A DNA stretch of 64,000 nt. It comes from Sandaracinaceae bacterium (lineage in GTDB: Bacteria > Myxococcota_A > Polyangia > Polyangiales > Houyiibacteriaceae). The notes below the pieces were generated by a model. That model searched no databases and was not told where the DNA came from. It saw only the letters and a program-made list of their open reading frames with translations. This document shows positions 56,365 through 64,000 of this stretch, piece by piece; the stretch's first letter is position 1, and every line of letters begins with the position of its first letter. Location of the stretch: contig JACKEI010000001.1 of the NCBI GenBank assembly GCA_020633075.1, positions 1,736,001 through 1,800,000 on the forward strand. Reading direction: 5' to 3'. The position numbers and the translations under genes were made by a program.

Positions 56365-57891
56365 TCAGTCGAAGCGCTCGTAGGCCGCCCCACCCCGCAT
56401 CGCGGTTGTCGCCGCGGGGGCCGCGGGTCTGTTCGCGCTGGGCGAGGGGCGGCGGCGGACGCGCGCGAGGCGTACACGCTGCGGGGTCTCGATGGCCGCG
56501 AACAAGTGCCTGGCCGGCTCATAGCCGTCGAGCCTGAGCTCGACCTCCAGCGCGGCGCCGGCGGCCAGGGGCGCCACGAGCGGCGTGGTGCCGATCAGTA
56601 CGCCGTCCGCCCAGACCTCGGCCCCTGGCGGCAACGAGTCCAACGTGGCGCTCACCTCGGTGGTCGTCGCGGTAGGCGCGGGCGCAGGCGCCACGGGGCG
56701 GTCGGGCCGAACGTCGTCCGCGATCGCTGGCGCCGCGGCCGCGCTCACCCGGCCCGTGTCGTCGCGCAGCGCGTAGGCCAGCCCGAGGCCTCCGACCAGG
56801 AGCAGCGCGGCCACTCCCGCCAAGGCGGAGAGCCCAGCCCGGCGCATCTTCGGCCGACGCCAAGCGCGGTCCAGAGCGCGGGTCACCTTGCTGGCCGAGG
56901 CAAAGGCGCGCACCGCCGGGCTGGCCGCGGAGAGCGCCGCCAGGAACTCGGTAGCGTCCCGGTAGCGATCATCGGGGCGCTTCGCGAGCGCCTTCATGAC
57001 CACGCGGTCGAGCGCCGGCGGGATGGGCGCCCCTGGAACGCGCTCGCGTGTCGGGATCGGGCGCTCCCGAATGTGGTGTGCCATCACGATGACCGCATCG
57101 GGGTCGTCGAAGGGAGGCCCCCCCGTCAGCATCGCGTACAAGAGCGCGCCCACGGCGTAGAGGTCGCTGCGCCCGTCCAGCTCGTGCCCCTGCGCCTGCT
57201 CGGGCGACATGTACTTGGGCGTCCCGAACACCGTCCCGGCTTGCGTCTGCAAGGCGTCCACGCTGACTTCGTTGTCGATGATCTTGGCGATGCCGAAGTC
57301 CAGCACCTTGACGAGCGGCTCGTCGGAGGTGGGGTCCTCGGCCAGGAAGATGTTGTCGGGCTTCAGGTCGCGGTGGATGACCCCCTTCTCGTGCGCCTCC
57401 TTGAGCGAGCTGAGGATCTGCGCGGCGATGTCCACGGCGTCCTGCACGCCCAGCTCCTGCTCGCGAATCGCTTGGCTGAGCGTGCGCCCCTCGAGGTACT
57501 CCATCGCCAAGAACAGCAGGCCGTCGTCCGTCTCGCCGAAGTCGATGACCCGTACGGTGTTGGGGTGCACCAGCAGGCTCATGGTCTTCGCCTCGCGGTG
57601 GAAGCGCTGAACCGTGTCCCTATCCCAGGCGGAGTGCTGGCGCAGCACCTTCAGGGCGACGGGCCGGTCCAAGCCGAGCTGCGTCGCGCGGTAGACGGTG
57701 CCCATGCCCCCCATGGCCACGATCTCACCGACGTCGAAGCGATCCGCGATGCGCTTGCCTTCGAGGTCCTCGGCGAGATCCACGGGCACCCCGTCCCGGA
57801 AGCCCGGCGCGTCCTCGAGTTCGGTTCCGTCGCGCGGACAGACTCCTTCTCGGCCGCTGAAGGATGTTCCGCATGTGGGGCAGATCCGCAT
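56365..57891 (-). CDS. Zinc-ribbon Ser/Thr kinase with C-terminal PEGA domain
   Basis: A 508-residue membrane kinase. A short zinc-ribbon-like start (MRICPTCGTSFSGREG with a further CPRDG) leads to a kinase domain (residues about 50-320): VAMGGMGTVYRA, VALKVLRQHS, VIHRDLKPDNIFLAEDP, VLDFGIAKI and GTPKYMSPEQ. One membrane segment (LSALAGVAALLLVGGLGLAY) follows, then an Ala/Pro linker and a PEGA domain (ATLDSLPPGAEVWADGVLIG) outside the membrane. PEGA domains occur in surface kinases of this phylum. The ATG at 57891 is chosen at the zinc-ribbon; a longer frame upstream is antisense to the next gene. TACCGT lies 12 nt before it. Confidence 0.93.
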   Translation of the reverse strand: MRICPTCGTSFSGREGVCPRDGTELEDAPGFRDGVPVDLAEDLEGKRIADRFDVGEIVAMGGMGTVYRATQLGLDRPVALKVLRQHSAWDRDTVQRFHREAKTMSLLVHPNTVRVIDFGETDDGLLFLAMEYLEGRTLSQAIREQELGVQDAVDIAAQILSSLKEAHEKGVIHRDLKPDNIFLAEDPTSDEPLVKVLDFGIAKIIDNEVSVDALQTQAGTVFGTPKYMSPEQAQGHELDGRSDLYAVGALLYAMLTGGPPFDDPDAVIVMAHHIRERPIPTRERVPGAPIPPALDRVVMKALAKRPDDRYRDATEFLAALSAASPAVRAFASASKVTRALDRAWRRPKMRRAGLSALAGVAALLLVGGLGLAYALRDDTGRVSAAAAPAIADDVRPDRPVAPAPAPTATTTEVSATLDSLPPGAEVWADGVLIGTTPLVAPLAAGAALEVELRLDGYEPARHLFAAIETPQRVRLARVRRRPSPSANRPAAPAATTAMRGGAAYERFD

Positions 57892-57942
57892 TCGTCCACC
57901 CGGACGGTAGCACCCGCAAAGGACCCGTGAAAGACTCGCTGG

Positions 57943-58629
57943 GTGAGCCTCGCCGCCACCGTGTCGCTTCCCGTCCACGTCGTGTCGAGCAGCCGTGTCG
58001 GGGACCCGAGGAGCTCGCAGCTGTACTTCGCGTCGCTCCTCGCCCAGCGGCGAGCGGTGGGGGGCGAGCTGTGCGTCGCCCTCAGACGCCTGCACACGAT
58101 CGTCGGCACCACCGAATTCGACCACCTCCGCGTGTCGCGTTTCCCGCGGCCCGCCGCCGTTCACCGGCTGGACCGCTGGGCGAGACTCGCGCCCCTCGCT
58201 CGCTTGCGTGCTCGCGGCGTGCGCGACCTCCGGGAGTCCCTCGCCAACGTGGAGCGCGCACCTGCGGACTGGCGTGAGCTCAGGGCGGTGTGGGCCCTCC
58301 TCGACGGGCCGGACGTGATTGGGGTCCCAGAGCGGCTCACGGACCGGGTTCTCTCTCTCCTCGCTGAGCACCCGGAGACCCACGGGAAATGCGTCTTTAA
58401 GGCGTCGCTCGCGTCCATCCCCCGCCCTGAGGGGTCCGTGGGGCCTCCCCCGCTCGCGGCCGCGGAGCTCACGCTGGTTGGCTTCCCCAGCCCACGAATC
58501 GCACTTGATACGCTCCGTTTTCCCGAGTTCCGCGCGCTGATCGCAGGCGCCGCGTCGGCCGCGAGCCCGTCCGGCCAGTGGGCGCTCCTCGAGCGGGTGT
58601 CTCTGCGCGAGATGCTGACCCCCGCCTGA
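57943..58629 (+). CDS. Hypothetical protein
   Basis: A 228-residue frame on the plus strand between a divergent kinase and the glycosyltransferase. The codon third positions are strongly G/C, as in real genes of this genome, and the protein contains plausible alternating helical and strand segments (RFPRPAAVHRLDRWARLAPL, LTDRVLSLLAEHPETHGK, then a C-terminal FPEFRALIAGAASA). No domain, signal or membrane segment was recognised. A competing minus-strand frame runs through the same region, but it lacks features of its own. Evidence for this gene is weaker than for its neighbours. Confidence 0.55.
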   Translation: MSLAATVSLPVHVVSSSRVGDPRSSQLYFASLLAQRRAVGGELCVALRRLHTIVGTTEFDHLRVSRFPRPAAVHRLDRWARLAPLARLRARGVRDLRESLANVERAPADWRELRAVWALLDGPDVIGVPERLTDRVLSLLAEHPETHGKCVFKASLASIPRPEGSVGPPPLAAAELTLVGFPSPRIALDTLRFPEFRALIAGAASAASPSGQWALLERVSLREMLTPA

Positions 58630-58729
58630 GCGGCCCACCGGGCGCGCAAGGGGCGCGGACTTGGCCCTGCCGGCCGTTGGTGCCATAGTCCCGGCAGCGC
58701 TCTCATCACGTCGCGTTACGGACAGCCCC

Positions 58730-59932
58730 ATGGGTACTCTCGCTACCATCCTCCTGATCTGCGCCGGCTGCGCGCTCTGCCTGTTCCTCCTCGGGGTCTG
58801 GTCCACGGTGCGGCACACCTCCCTGCCCACGCCGACCATCGAGGACAGCGCGTACCCGCCCATCTCGCTGCTCAAGCCCATCAAGGGCACGGAAGAGGCG
58901 CTCGAGCTCAACCTGCGCAGCTTCTTCGAGCAGGACTACCCCGCCCCCTTCGAGCTCGTGTTCGCCAGCTGCGAGGACGGGGACCCCGGTATCGCGCTGG
59001 CGCGGCGCGTCGCCCGCGGCTACCCGGAGGTGCCGGTCCGCTTCGTTCGCTCGGACGCCAGCTTCGGGCTCAACCCCAAGGTCGCGAACCTCAAGGGCGC
59101 GCTGGACGCCGCCACCCACGACTTGGTGCTTCAGTCCGACGCCAACGTGCGGGCACGGCCCACCTACGTGCGGGACATCGTCGGTGAGCTGGTCTCGAAC
59201 GAGGCCTCGCTGCTCAGCAGCATGGTGGTAGGCGTGGGTGAGCGCTCGGTCACCGCCGCCATGGAGAACCTCCAGCTCGGCGCCATGATCGCCCCGGCGA
59301 CCTGCACGGCGCTGCACGTGGCGGGGGTCACCTGCGTTATCGGCAAGTCCATGCTGCTGCGCCGCTCGGAGCTGGAAGAGCTCGGCGGCCTCGAGCTGGT
59401 CCGCGACATCCTCTGCGAGGACTTCATCCTCGGTGAGACCTACCGGGCCGCCGGGAAGCGGCTGGTGCTGTCCTCGCACACGGTCGAGAACGTCAACGAG
59501 CAGCTCTCGCTCGAGGCCTTCCTCGCACGCCACTCGCGCTGGCTGAAGATGCGCGTGGTGATCCACTTTGGCTCGTTCGTCGCGGACATCTTCGCGAACC
59601 CGGTCTTCCTGTCGCTGGCCGCCGTCCTGGCGAGCGACTTCGACCAGCGCGCCATCGCGGCCCTGGTGCTCGCGACGCTCATCAAGGGCTCCGGAGACGC
59701 ATTTTTGGTGCGCGTCTGCCGCGGCACCCCCATGCCCGCCCGCTACCTGCTGATCGCGCCGTTCAAGGACGTGCTCATGGGCTTCGTGTGGTTCTACAGC
59801 GCCTTCTCCCGCAGCGTCACCTGGCGCGGGGTCAAGCTGCGCTTCGGCAAGAACAGCCAGCTCCGGCAGGACGACGGCACCCTCCCCGTCCGCGTCGCCC
59901 GTCGCCTGTTCTCCGGCGACGACGCGCGCTGA
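58730..59932 (+). CDS. GT21-like glycosyltransferase (ceramide glucosyltransferase/HpnI type)
   Basis: A 400-residue membrane glycosyltransferase. An N-terminal membrane segment (LATILLICAGCALCLFLLGV) is followed by the GT-A domain: ISLLKPIKGTEEALELNLRS, FELVFASCEDGDPG, VLQSDANVRARP, CEDFILGETY and the (Q/R)xxRW motif in ARHSRWLKMR. These are the D1-D2-D3-RW signature of ceramide glucosyltransferases and the hopanoid enzyme HpnI. Two or three C-terminal membrane helices follow. Myxobacteria make sphingolipids, so a glycosphingolipid role is plausible, but the acceptor is not known. The ATG at 58730 is chosen at the first membrane helix. Confidence 0.9.
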   Translation: MGTLATILLICAGCALCLFLLGVWSTVRHTSLPTPTIEDSAYPPISLLKPIKGTEEALELNLRSFFEQDYPAPFELVFASCEDGDPGIALARRVARGYPEVPVRFVRSDASFGLNPKVANLKGALDAATHDLVLQSDANVRARPTYVRDIVGELVSNEASLLSSMVVGVGERSVTAAMENLQLGAMIAPATCTALHVAGVTCVIGKSMLLRRSELEELGGLELVRDILCEDFILGETYRAAGKRLVLSSHTVENVNEQLSLEAFLARHSRWLKMRVVIHFGSFVADIFANPVFLSLAAVLASDFDQRAIAALVLATLIKGSGDAFLVRVCRGTPMPARYLLIAPFKDVLMGFVWFYSAFSRSVTWRGVKLRFGKNSQLRQDDGTLPVRVARRLFSGDDAR

Positions 59933-59997
59933 GCGCGGCGCATCGACAACACGCGCGCTGAGCGCGGCGCATCGCCAAACGCGCGCTGAGCGCGGCA
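59923..59997. repeat. Three palindromic repeats between the glycosyltransferase and polA
   Basis: GCGCGCTGAGCGCGGC occurs three times, starting at 59924, 59953 and 59981 (periods 29 and 28). Copies 1 and 2 continue identically as GCATCG. Each contains the near-palindrome CGCGCT-G-AGCGCG, able to form a 6-bp stem. The first copy includes the glycosyltransferase TGA. The array lies between convergent genes and could end transcription from both sides, or be a small REP-like element. Confidence 0.75.
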
Positions 59998-60007
59998 GGC
60001 GGCGGAT

Positions 60008-62695
60008 TCAGTGCGCGACCACCCAGTTCGCGCCACACCCGATGTCCACCACCAGCGGCACGCTGAGCGTCATGGCGCCCTCCATGCAGCGGCGCACCAA
60101 CGCCTCGGCCTGCTCGCGCTCCGCGGTGGGGACCTCGAACACGAGCTCGTCGTGCACCGTCAGCAGCATGCGCGTCCCCAAGCCCGCGCGCCGAAGCTCG
60201 GACTCGATGCGGACCATCGCGACCTTGATGATGTCCGCCGCCGTGCCCTGAATGGGCGTGTTGCGAGCGATGCGCTCCGCCCCCGCCCGCAGGTTGTGGT
60301 TGCGGCTGCGGATGTCGTTCAGGGTGCGCTTGCGGCCGAGCTCGGTGGTGACGAAGCCCGTGCGGTGGGCCTCCTCCACCAGCCGGTCCATGTAGCGCTG
60401 CACGCCCGCGTAGCGCGCGAAGAACGCGTCGATGTAACGCTGGGCTTCGCTGCGCTCGATCTTGAGGTTCCGAGCCAGCGCGAACTGCGTCTGTCCGTAG
60501 ATGACCGCGAAGTTCACCGTCTTGGCCTGCGCGCGCTGGTCACGAGTGACCTGCTCGGGCGGGACCTCGAAGAGGGCCGTGGCGGTCCGAACGTGCACGT
60601 CCATCCCGGTCCGGTAGGCCTCGATCAGCTCCGGGTCTTGGCTGAGGTGCGCCAGCACGCGCAGCTCGATCTGCGAGTAGTCGGCCGCCATGAGCAGGCA
60701 GCCATCCGCGGCGATGAAGCACTCGCGGATGCGCCGCCCGATCTCCGTCCGAATGGGGATGTTCTGCAGGTTCGGATCGCTGGATGACAGGCGCCCCGTC
60801 GCCGCGACCGCCTGGTTGTAGTGCGTGTGCACGCGCCCGGTGCGCGGGTCCACCTCGCGCGGCAGGGCCTCGATGTACGTGCTGAGCAGCTTGGACAGCG
60901 AGCGGTGCTCGATGATGGCCTCGGGCAGAGGATGCAGCGGGGCAAGCTCCTCGAGCACGCTCTGGTCGGTGCTGCGGCCCGTCTTGGTCTTCTTGACCAC
61001 GGGCAGGTCCAGCACGTCGAAGAGCACGTGCTCGAGCTGCTTGGGAGAGCCCACGTTGAACGGCTCCCCGGCCAGCTCGTGGCAGCGCGCCTCGAGGGCG
61101 GCCAGGTCCCGTGTGACGCTCTCGGACATGGCCGCCAGCGGCGCGACGTCGAGCCGCACGCCCGCCCGCTCCATGCCAGCCAGGACCCGCGCGAGCGGCA
61201 GCTCGATGTCGTACATGAGCCGGTGGAAGTCCGCGTGCTCCATGCGCGGACCCAGCACGCCGGCCAAGCGCAGCTGAAAGTCCGCGCGCTGCCCCGCGTA
61301 GGTGAGCAGGTCGTCCGCGGAGGCGTCCTCGAGCGGCACCTTGGTCCTGCCCTTCCCCAGCACCGAATCCAGCGAAACCAGCTCCGCGTCCAGCTCGGCC
61401 CGGGCCACCTCCTCGAGGCTGTGCCCGTGACGGCCCGGGTCCAGCAGGTAGCTGGCGATGCTGGGGTCGAAGCGCTCGCCGCGCAGCAAGAGGCCGCGCT
61501 CCCCCCACACCAGGTGCTCACGCTTCACGTCGGCGACCTTACGCAGCAGGGAGTTCGCGAGCAGCGGCGCCAGGAACGCCTCGAGCGCCCGCGCGTCCAC
61601 GCCCGCGTGACCCAGCCGGGCCACCGGGATGTAGGCGGCGATACCCTCGGTGGCGGTCAGCGCGACGCCCAGCAGCGCGCCGCGACGCGCGTCGTCGCCC
61701 ACGACCACGCTGTGGATGGACAGCTCCCCGGCCTCGCGGATGGCCACGCCGAGCGGGCGCAGGTCCTCTTCGTCCGTGATGAGCTGATAGTGACCCTCGA
61801 GCGTGGGCACGGGGTCCATCTGCGCGAGCATCCGCGTGAACTCGAGCTCCGTGAAGATCTTGCGGAGCGCCTGCGCGTCGCCGCCGTCGTAGCGCGCGGA
61901 CTCCAGTCGGAAGGGCACGTCCACGTCGTAGCGCAGGCTGACCACCTCGCGGGACACGTAGGCCTCCTCGCGATGGTCGAGGAGCTTCTGCTTGAGCGCC
62001 TTGGCCTTGATGTCCTCCACGGCGGCGTAGATCCCGTCCAGGGACCCGTGCTCCTCCAGCAGCTTGGCGGCGGTCTTCTGCCCCACGCCCTTCACTCCCG
62101 GGACGTTGTCGGACGAGTCGCCCATCAGCGCCAAGAGGTCCCGCACCTGCTCGGGCGGCACGCCCATGCGCTCGATGGTCTCCGCGCGACCGAAGACCTT
62201 CTCGCGCATGGTGTCGTACATGGTGACGCCGTCGGTCACGAGCTGGAGGAGGTCCTTGTCGGCGCTGACGATGACGACCTGCAGCCCGGCCTCGCGCGCC
62301 CTCTTGGTGACGGTGGCGATGATGTCGTCCGCCTCGAAGCCGGCCAGCTCGAGCGGGTGCAGGCCCCACGCGGCGGCCACCTCTTGGACGCGGACGATCT
62401 GCTGGCTCAGGTCCGGCGGAGCGGGTGGCCGGTTGGCCTTGTACGGCTCGTAGAGCTTCTTGCGAAACGAGGGTCCCGGGGCGTCGTGGGCCACCACCAC
62501 GTACGCGGGAGCGCGCTCGGTGATGAGCCGCAGCAGCATGGAGGTGACGCCCTGCACCGCGTGAGTGGGCTCGCCACGGCTGTTGGAGAGAGGGGGGAGT
62601 GCGTGATAGGCCCGAAACACGTACGAGCTGATGTCGATCACGTAGAGGGTCTTGGGGTCACCCTTGGGGGGCAGCGTCGCAGGGGCGTCGGACAT
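60008..62695 (-). CDS. polA: DNA polymerase I
   Basis: An 895-residue repair and Okazaki-processing polymerase. The N-terminal 5'-3' exonuclease domain (TLYVIDISSYVFRAYHALPP, FEADDIIAT, LMGDSSDNVPGVKGVGQKTA) is complete. The polymerase domain has ADYSQIELRVLAHLSQDPEL (motif A), RRIRECFI, RDQRAQAKTVNFAVIYGQ (O-helix, motif B) and LTVHDELVFEVP (motif C). The middle 3'-5' exonuclease domain is kept in length but has lost its first catalytic pair: the DTE of E. coli is replaced by LSIHSVVVGD. It is therefore probably proofreading-deficient like Taq. The ATG at 62695 (MSDAPATLPP) is chosen over upstream codons to 62734. It converges with the glycosyltransferase across a palindromic repeat. Confidence 0.97.
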   Translation of the reverse strand: MSDAPATLPPKGDPKTLYVIDISSYVFRAYHALPPLSNSRGEPTHAVQGVTSMLLRLITERAPAYVVVAHDAPGPSFRKKLYEPYKANRPPAPPDLSQQIVRVQEVAAAWGLHPLELAGFEADDIIATVTKRAREAGLQVVIVSADKDLLQLVTDGVTMYDTMREKVFGRAETIERMGVPPEQVRDLLALMGDSSDNVPGVKGVGQKTAAKLLEEHGSLDGIYAAVEDIKAKALKQKLLDHREEAYVSREVVSLRYDVDVPFRLESARYDGGDAQALRKIFTELEFTRMLAQMDPVPTLEGHYQLITDEEDLRPLGVAIREAGELSIHSVVVGDDARRGALLGVALTATEGIAAYIPVARLGHAGVDARALEAFLAPLLANSLLRKVADVKREHLVWGERGLLLRGERFDPSIASYLLDPGRHGHSLEEVARAELDAELVSLDSVLGKGRTKVPLEDASADDLLTYAGQRADFQLRLAGVLGPRMEHADFHRLMYDIELPLARVLAGMERAGVRLDVAPLAAMSESVTRDLAALEARCHELAGEPFNVGSPKQLEHVLFDVLDLPVVKKTKTGRSTDQSVLEELAPLHPLPEAIIEHRSLSKLLSTYIEALPREVDPRTGRVHTHYNQAVAATGRLSSSDPNLQNIPIRTEIGRRIRECFIAADGCLLMAADYSQIELRVLAHLSQDPELIEAYRTGMDVHVRTATALFEVPPEQVTRDQRAQAKTVNFAVIYGQTQFALARNLKIERSEAQRYIDAFFARYAGVQRYMDRLVEEAHRTGFVTTELGRKRTLNDIRSRNHNLRAGAERIARNTPIQGTAADIIKVAMVRIESELRRAGLGTRMLLTVHDELVFEVPTAEREQAEALVRRCMEGAMTLSVPLVVDIGCGANWVVAH

Positions 62696-62834
62696 TGCGC
62701 GCACGATCGCGCGTAGGTCCCGTGGGGTCAACACGGGCGCGCGCGACGGACGCAGCCCTTGCGCGGCCGGACTCGCCGCGAGGAGGCCGGAGGCACGCGG
62801 CCGCGTTCGTCCTACGCTCGATCACCTCCGTCGC

Positions 62835-62840
62835 TATACT
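62835..62840 (+). promoter_or_regulatory. Putative -10 element TATACT (leaderless start)
   Basis: GCTATACTCCGG precedes the ATG at 62848 (7 nt from the hexamer), identical to the element before 54017. Confidence 0.5.
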
Positions 62841-62847
62841 CCGGCCA

Positions 62848-64000
62848 ATGTCGAACTCCTCCGCAGAAGCCGCGTCGCCCAAGGACGCGGAGTCTCTCGC
62901 CCCGAAGGCGCGCATCCTGATCGTCGAAGACGACGCGTCCATGCGGGAGCTGATCGAGGAGAGCCTCGCGCAGGAGGGCTTCCAGACCCTCAGCGCCGGG
63001 AACGCGGAGGGCGCGCTCAAGTTGCTGGAGAGCGAGTCGGTGCACGCGGTGGTGACGGACCTCAACCTGGGCGGCGTGAATGGCCTCGAGCTGTGCCGCC
63101 GCATCCACGCGCTGGACGCGCTGCTCCCGGTGGTGCTCATCACGGCGTTCGGGAGCCTGGACGCGGCGGTGGGCGCCGTGCGGGCGGGCGCCTACGACTT
63201 CATCACCAAGCCGTTCAAGATGGAGCAGCTGGTGCTCGCCCTGCGCCGGGCCGCCGACCTGCGCGCCATCCAGTCCGAGCTGAGCACGCTGCGTCGTCGG
63301 GTCGCGGACGCGAGCGCCTTCGAGACGCTGGTCGGTGACAGCGCTCCGATGCAGCGGCTGCGCAGCACCCTCGACCGGGTCGCGCGCTCGGACGCCGCCG
63401 TGCTGATCCTCGGCGAGAGCGGCACCGGCAAGGAGCTCATCGCCCGCTCCATTCACGCGCACAGCGACCGTCGCAAGGGGCCCTTCGTCGCGGTGAACAT
63501 GGGCGCCATCCCCTCCACGCTCATCGAGAGCGAGCTGTTCGGCCACGCTCGTGGCGCCTTCACCAGCGCGCACGACAAGCACGCCGGGCTCTTCGTGCAG
63601 GCCAACGGGGGCACGCTCTTCCTGGACGAGGTCGGAGAGCTCCCGCTGGAGCTCCAGCCCAAGCTGCTGCGAGCCCTGGAGGGGCGCTCCGTCCGCCCGG
63701 TCGGGGCCGAGCACGACGTGTCCTTCGACGTACGGATCGTGGCCGCCACGCACCGAGACCTGGCTGGTCGCGTCGAGGAAGGCACCTTCCGCGAGGATCT
63801 CTACTTCCGGCTCAACGTGCTGGACGTCCACGCGCCGCCCCTGCGGGCTCGCGGTCGGGACGTGCTCACGCTCGCTCAACACTTCCTCGCGATGCACGCC
63901 GAGCAGACCAAGCGCCCCGGCCTCGCGCTCTCACCCGAGGCGGCGCAGCGCATGCTCGAGTACACCTGGCCTGGCAACGTGCGGGAGCTGAAGAACTGCG
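62848..64000 (+). CDS. NtrC-family sigma-54 response regulator, partial at window end
   Basis: At least 384 residues, cut by the window end. A receiver domain (RILIVEDDASMRELIEESLA; phosphoacceptor D71 in VVTDLNLGG; K121 in FITKPFK) is followed by the AAA+ sigma-54 activator domain with Walker A LGESGTGKE, the loop GHARGAFTSA (residues 232-241), Walker B GGTLFLDEVGELP and the C-terminal end WPGNVRELKN. In almost all activators the sigma-54-contact motif is GAFTGA; here it is GAFTSA. The DNA-binding domain is beyond the window. The ATG at 62848 is preceded by a TATACT element. No histidine kinase is in view; it may lie just beyond the edge. Confidence 0.93.
   Translation, partial: MSNSSAEAASPKDAESLAPKARILIVEDDASMRELIEESLAQEGFQTLSAGNAEGALKLLESESVHAVVTDLNLGGVNGLELCRRIHALDALLPVVLITAFGSLDAAVGAVRAGAYDFITKPFKMEQLVLALRRAADLRAIQSELSTLRRRVADASAFETLVGDSAPMQRLRSTLDRVARSDAAVLILGESGTGKELIARSIHAHSDRRKGPFVAVNMGAIPSTLIESELFGHARGAFTSAHDKHAGLFVQANGGTLFLDEVGELPLELQPKLLRALEGRSVRPVGAEHDVSFDVRIVAATHRDLAGRVEEGTFREDLYFRLNVLDVHAPPLRARGRDVLTLAQHFLAMHAEQTKRPGLALSPEAAQRMLEYTWPGNVRELKNC

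Noticed and set aside
1..64000. tRNA or rRNA genes
   Set aside because: None were recognised by eye in either strand; a covariance-model scan would be needed to exclude a tRNA fully.

Overview
The window is a very GC-rich chromosomal segment from a member of the Myxococcota, most likely the Polyangia/Sandaracinaceae type. This is inferred from gene content, not from a marker gene: four Hanks-type Ser/Thr kinases, a PP2C phosphatase and an FHA protein; many lipoproteins; Cys-rich MopE-type and RCC1-repeat surface proteins; a PilB-type ATPase; and a sigma-54 activator. No rRNA, tRNA, CRISPR array or phage was seen. The only mobile element recognised is one IS110-family insertion sequence.

Layout. 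1-5.4 kb (minus strand): scpA, then a downstream gene (probably scpB) opening with a Ser-Asp hexanucleotide repeat. Upstream of these lies a tight operon of an AhpD-like protein, the radical SAM enzyme ArsS, a lone B12-binding domain, a cupin lipoprotein and an acyl-CoA-dehydrogenase-like protein. 5.5-9.1 kb: a membrane kinase, an O6-alkylguanine methyltransferase, a lipoprotein, and a divergent HxlR regulator/carboxymuconolactone-decarboxylase pair sharing two copies of one inverted repeat. 9.3-14 kb: a GxGYxYP protein, the IS110 element and a permease. 14.2-23.5 kb: a large MopE/RCC1 lipoprotein, a rhodanese lipoprotein, a cystatin-like lipoprotein, a DUF697 GTPase, small unknowns and a kinase. 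23.5-30.5 kb: a compact six-gene minus-strand run from a family-4 uracil-DNA glycosylase to an orphan type-ISP-like DNA methyltransferase, with four uncharacterised proteins between them. 30.7-41 kb: PP2C, nucleotidyltransferases, TatA, an RlmI-like methyltransferase, a HAD phosphatase, an SAM methyltransferase, a sulfotransferase, an HExxH protein and a DUF4015 hydrolase. 41-50 kb: PrmC, an overlapping kinase/FHA pair, PilB, a glutaredoxin-HesB-rhodanese fusion, and TonB-like and lipoprotein genes. 50-64 kb: a tRNA methyltransferase overlapping an unusual SppA, a TPR protein plus Cys-rich lipoprotein, a PEGA-domain kinase, a GT21 glycosyltransferase, DNA polymerase I and an NtrC-family regulator cut by the window end.

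How the genes work together. Many neighbours are joined by 4-bp ATGA/GTGA/TTGA overlaps, implying translational coupling. At least 13 genes that begin a transcription unit carry a TANNNT -10-like hexamer, often as GCTANNNT, only 5-9 nt before the start codon. This suggests leaderless mRNAs are common here. Kinases, FHA protein and phosphatase form a dispersed phosphosignalling set. The most unusual items are the UDG-to-methyltransferase operon, the cysteine-less A-type domain inside a glutaredoxin-rhodanese fusion, the bacterial cystatin lipoprotein, the SppA with an N-terminal barrel-like region, and a two-member unknown protein family (18.0 and 50.1 kb).
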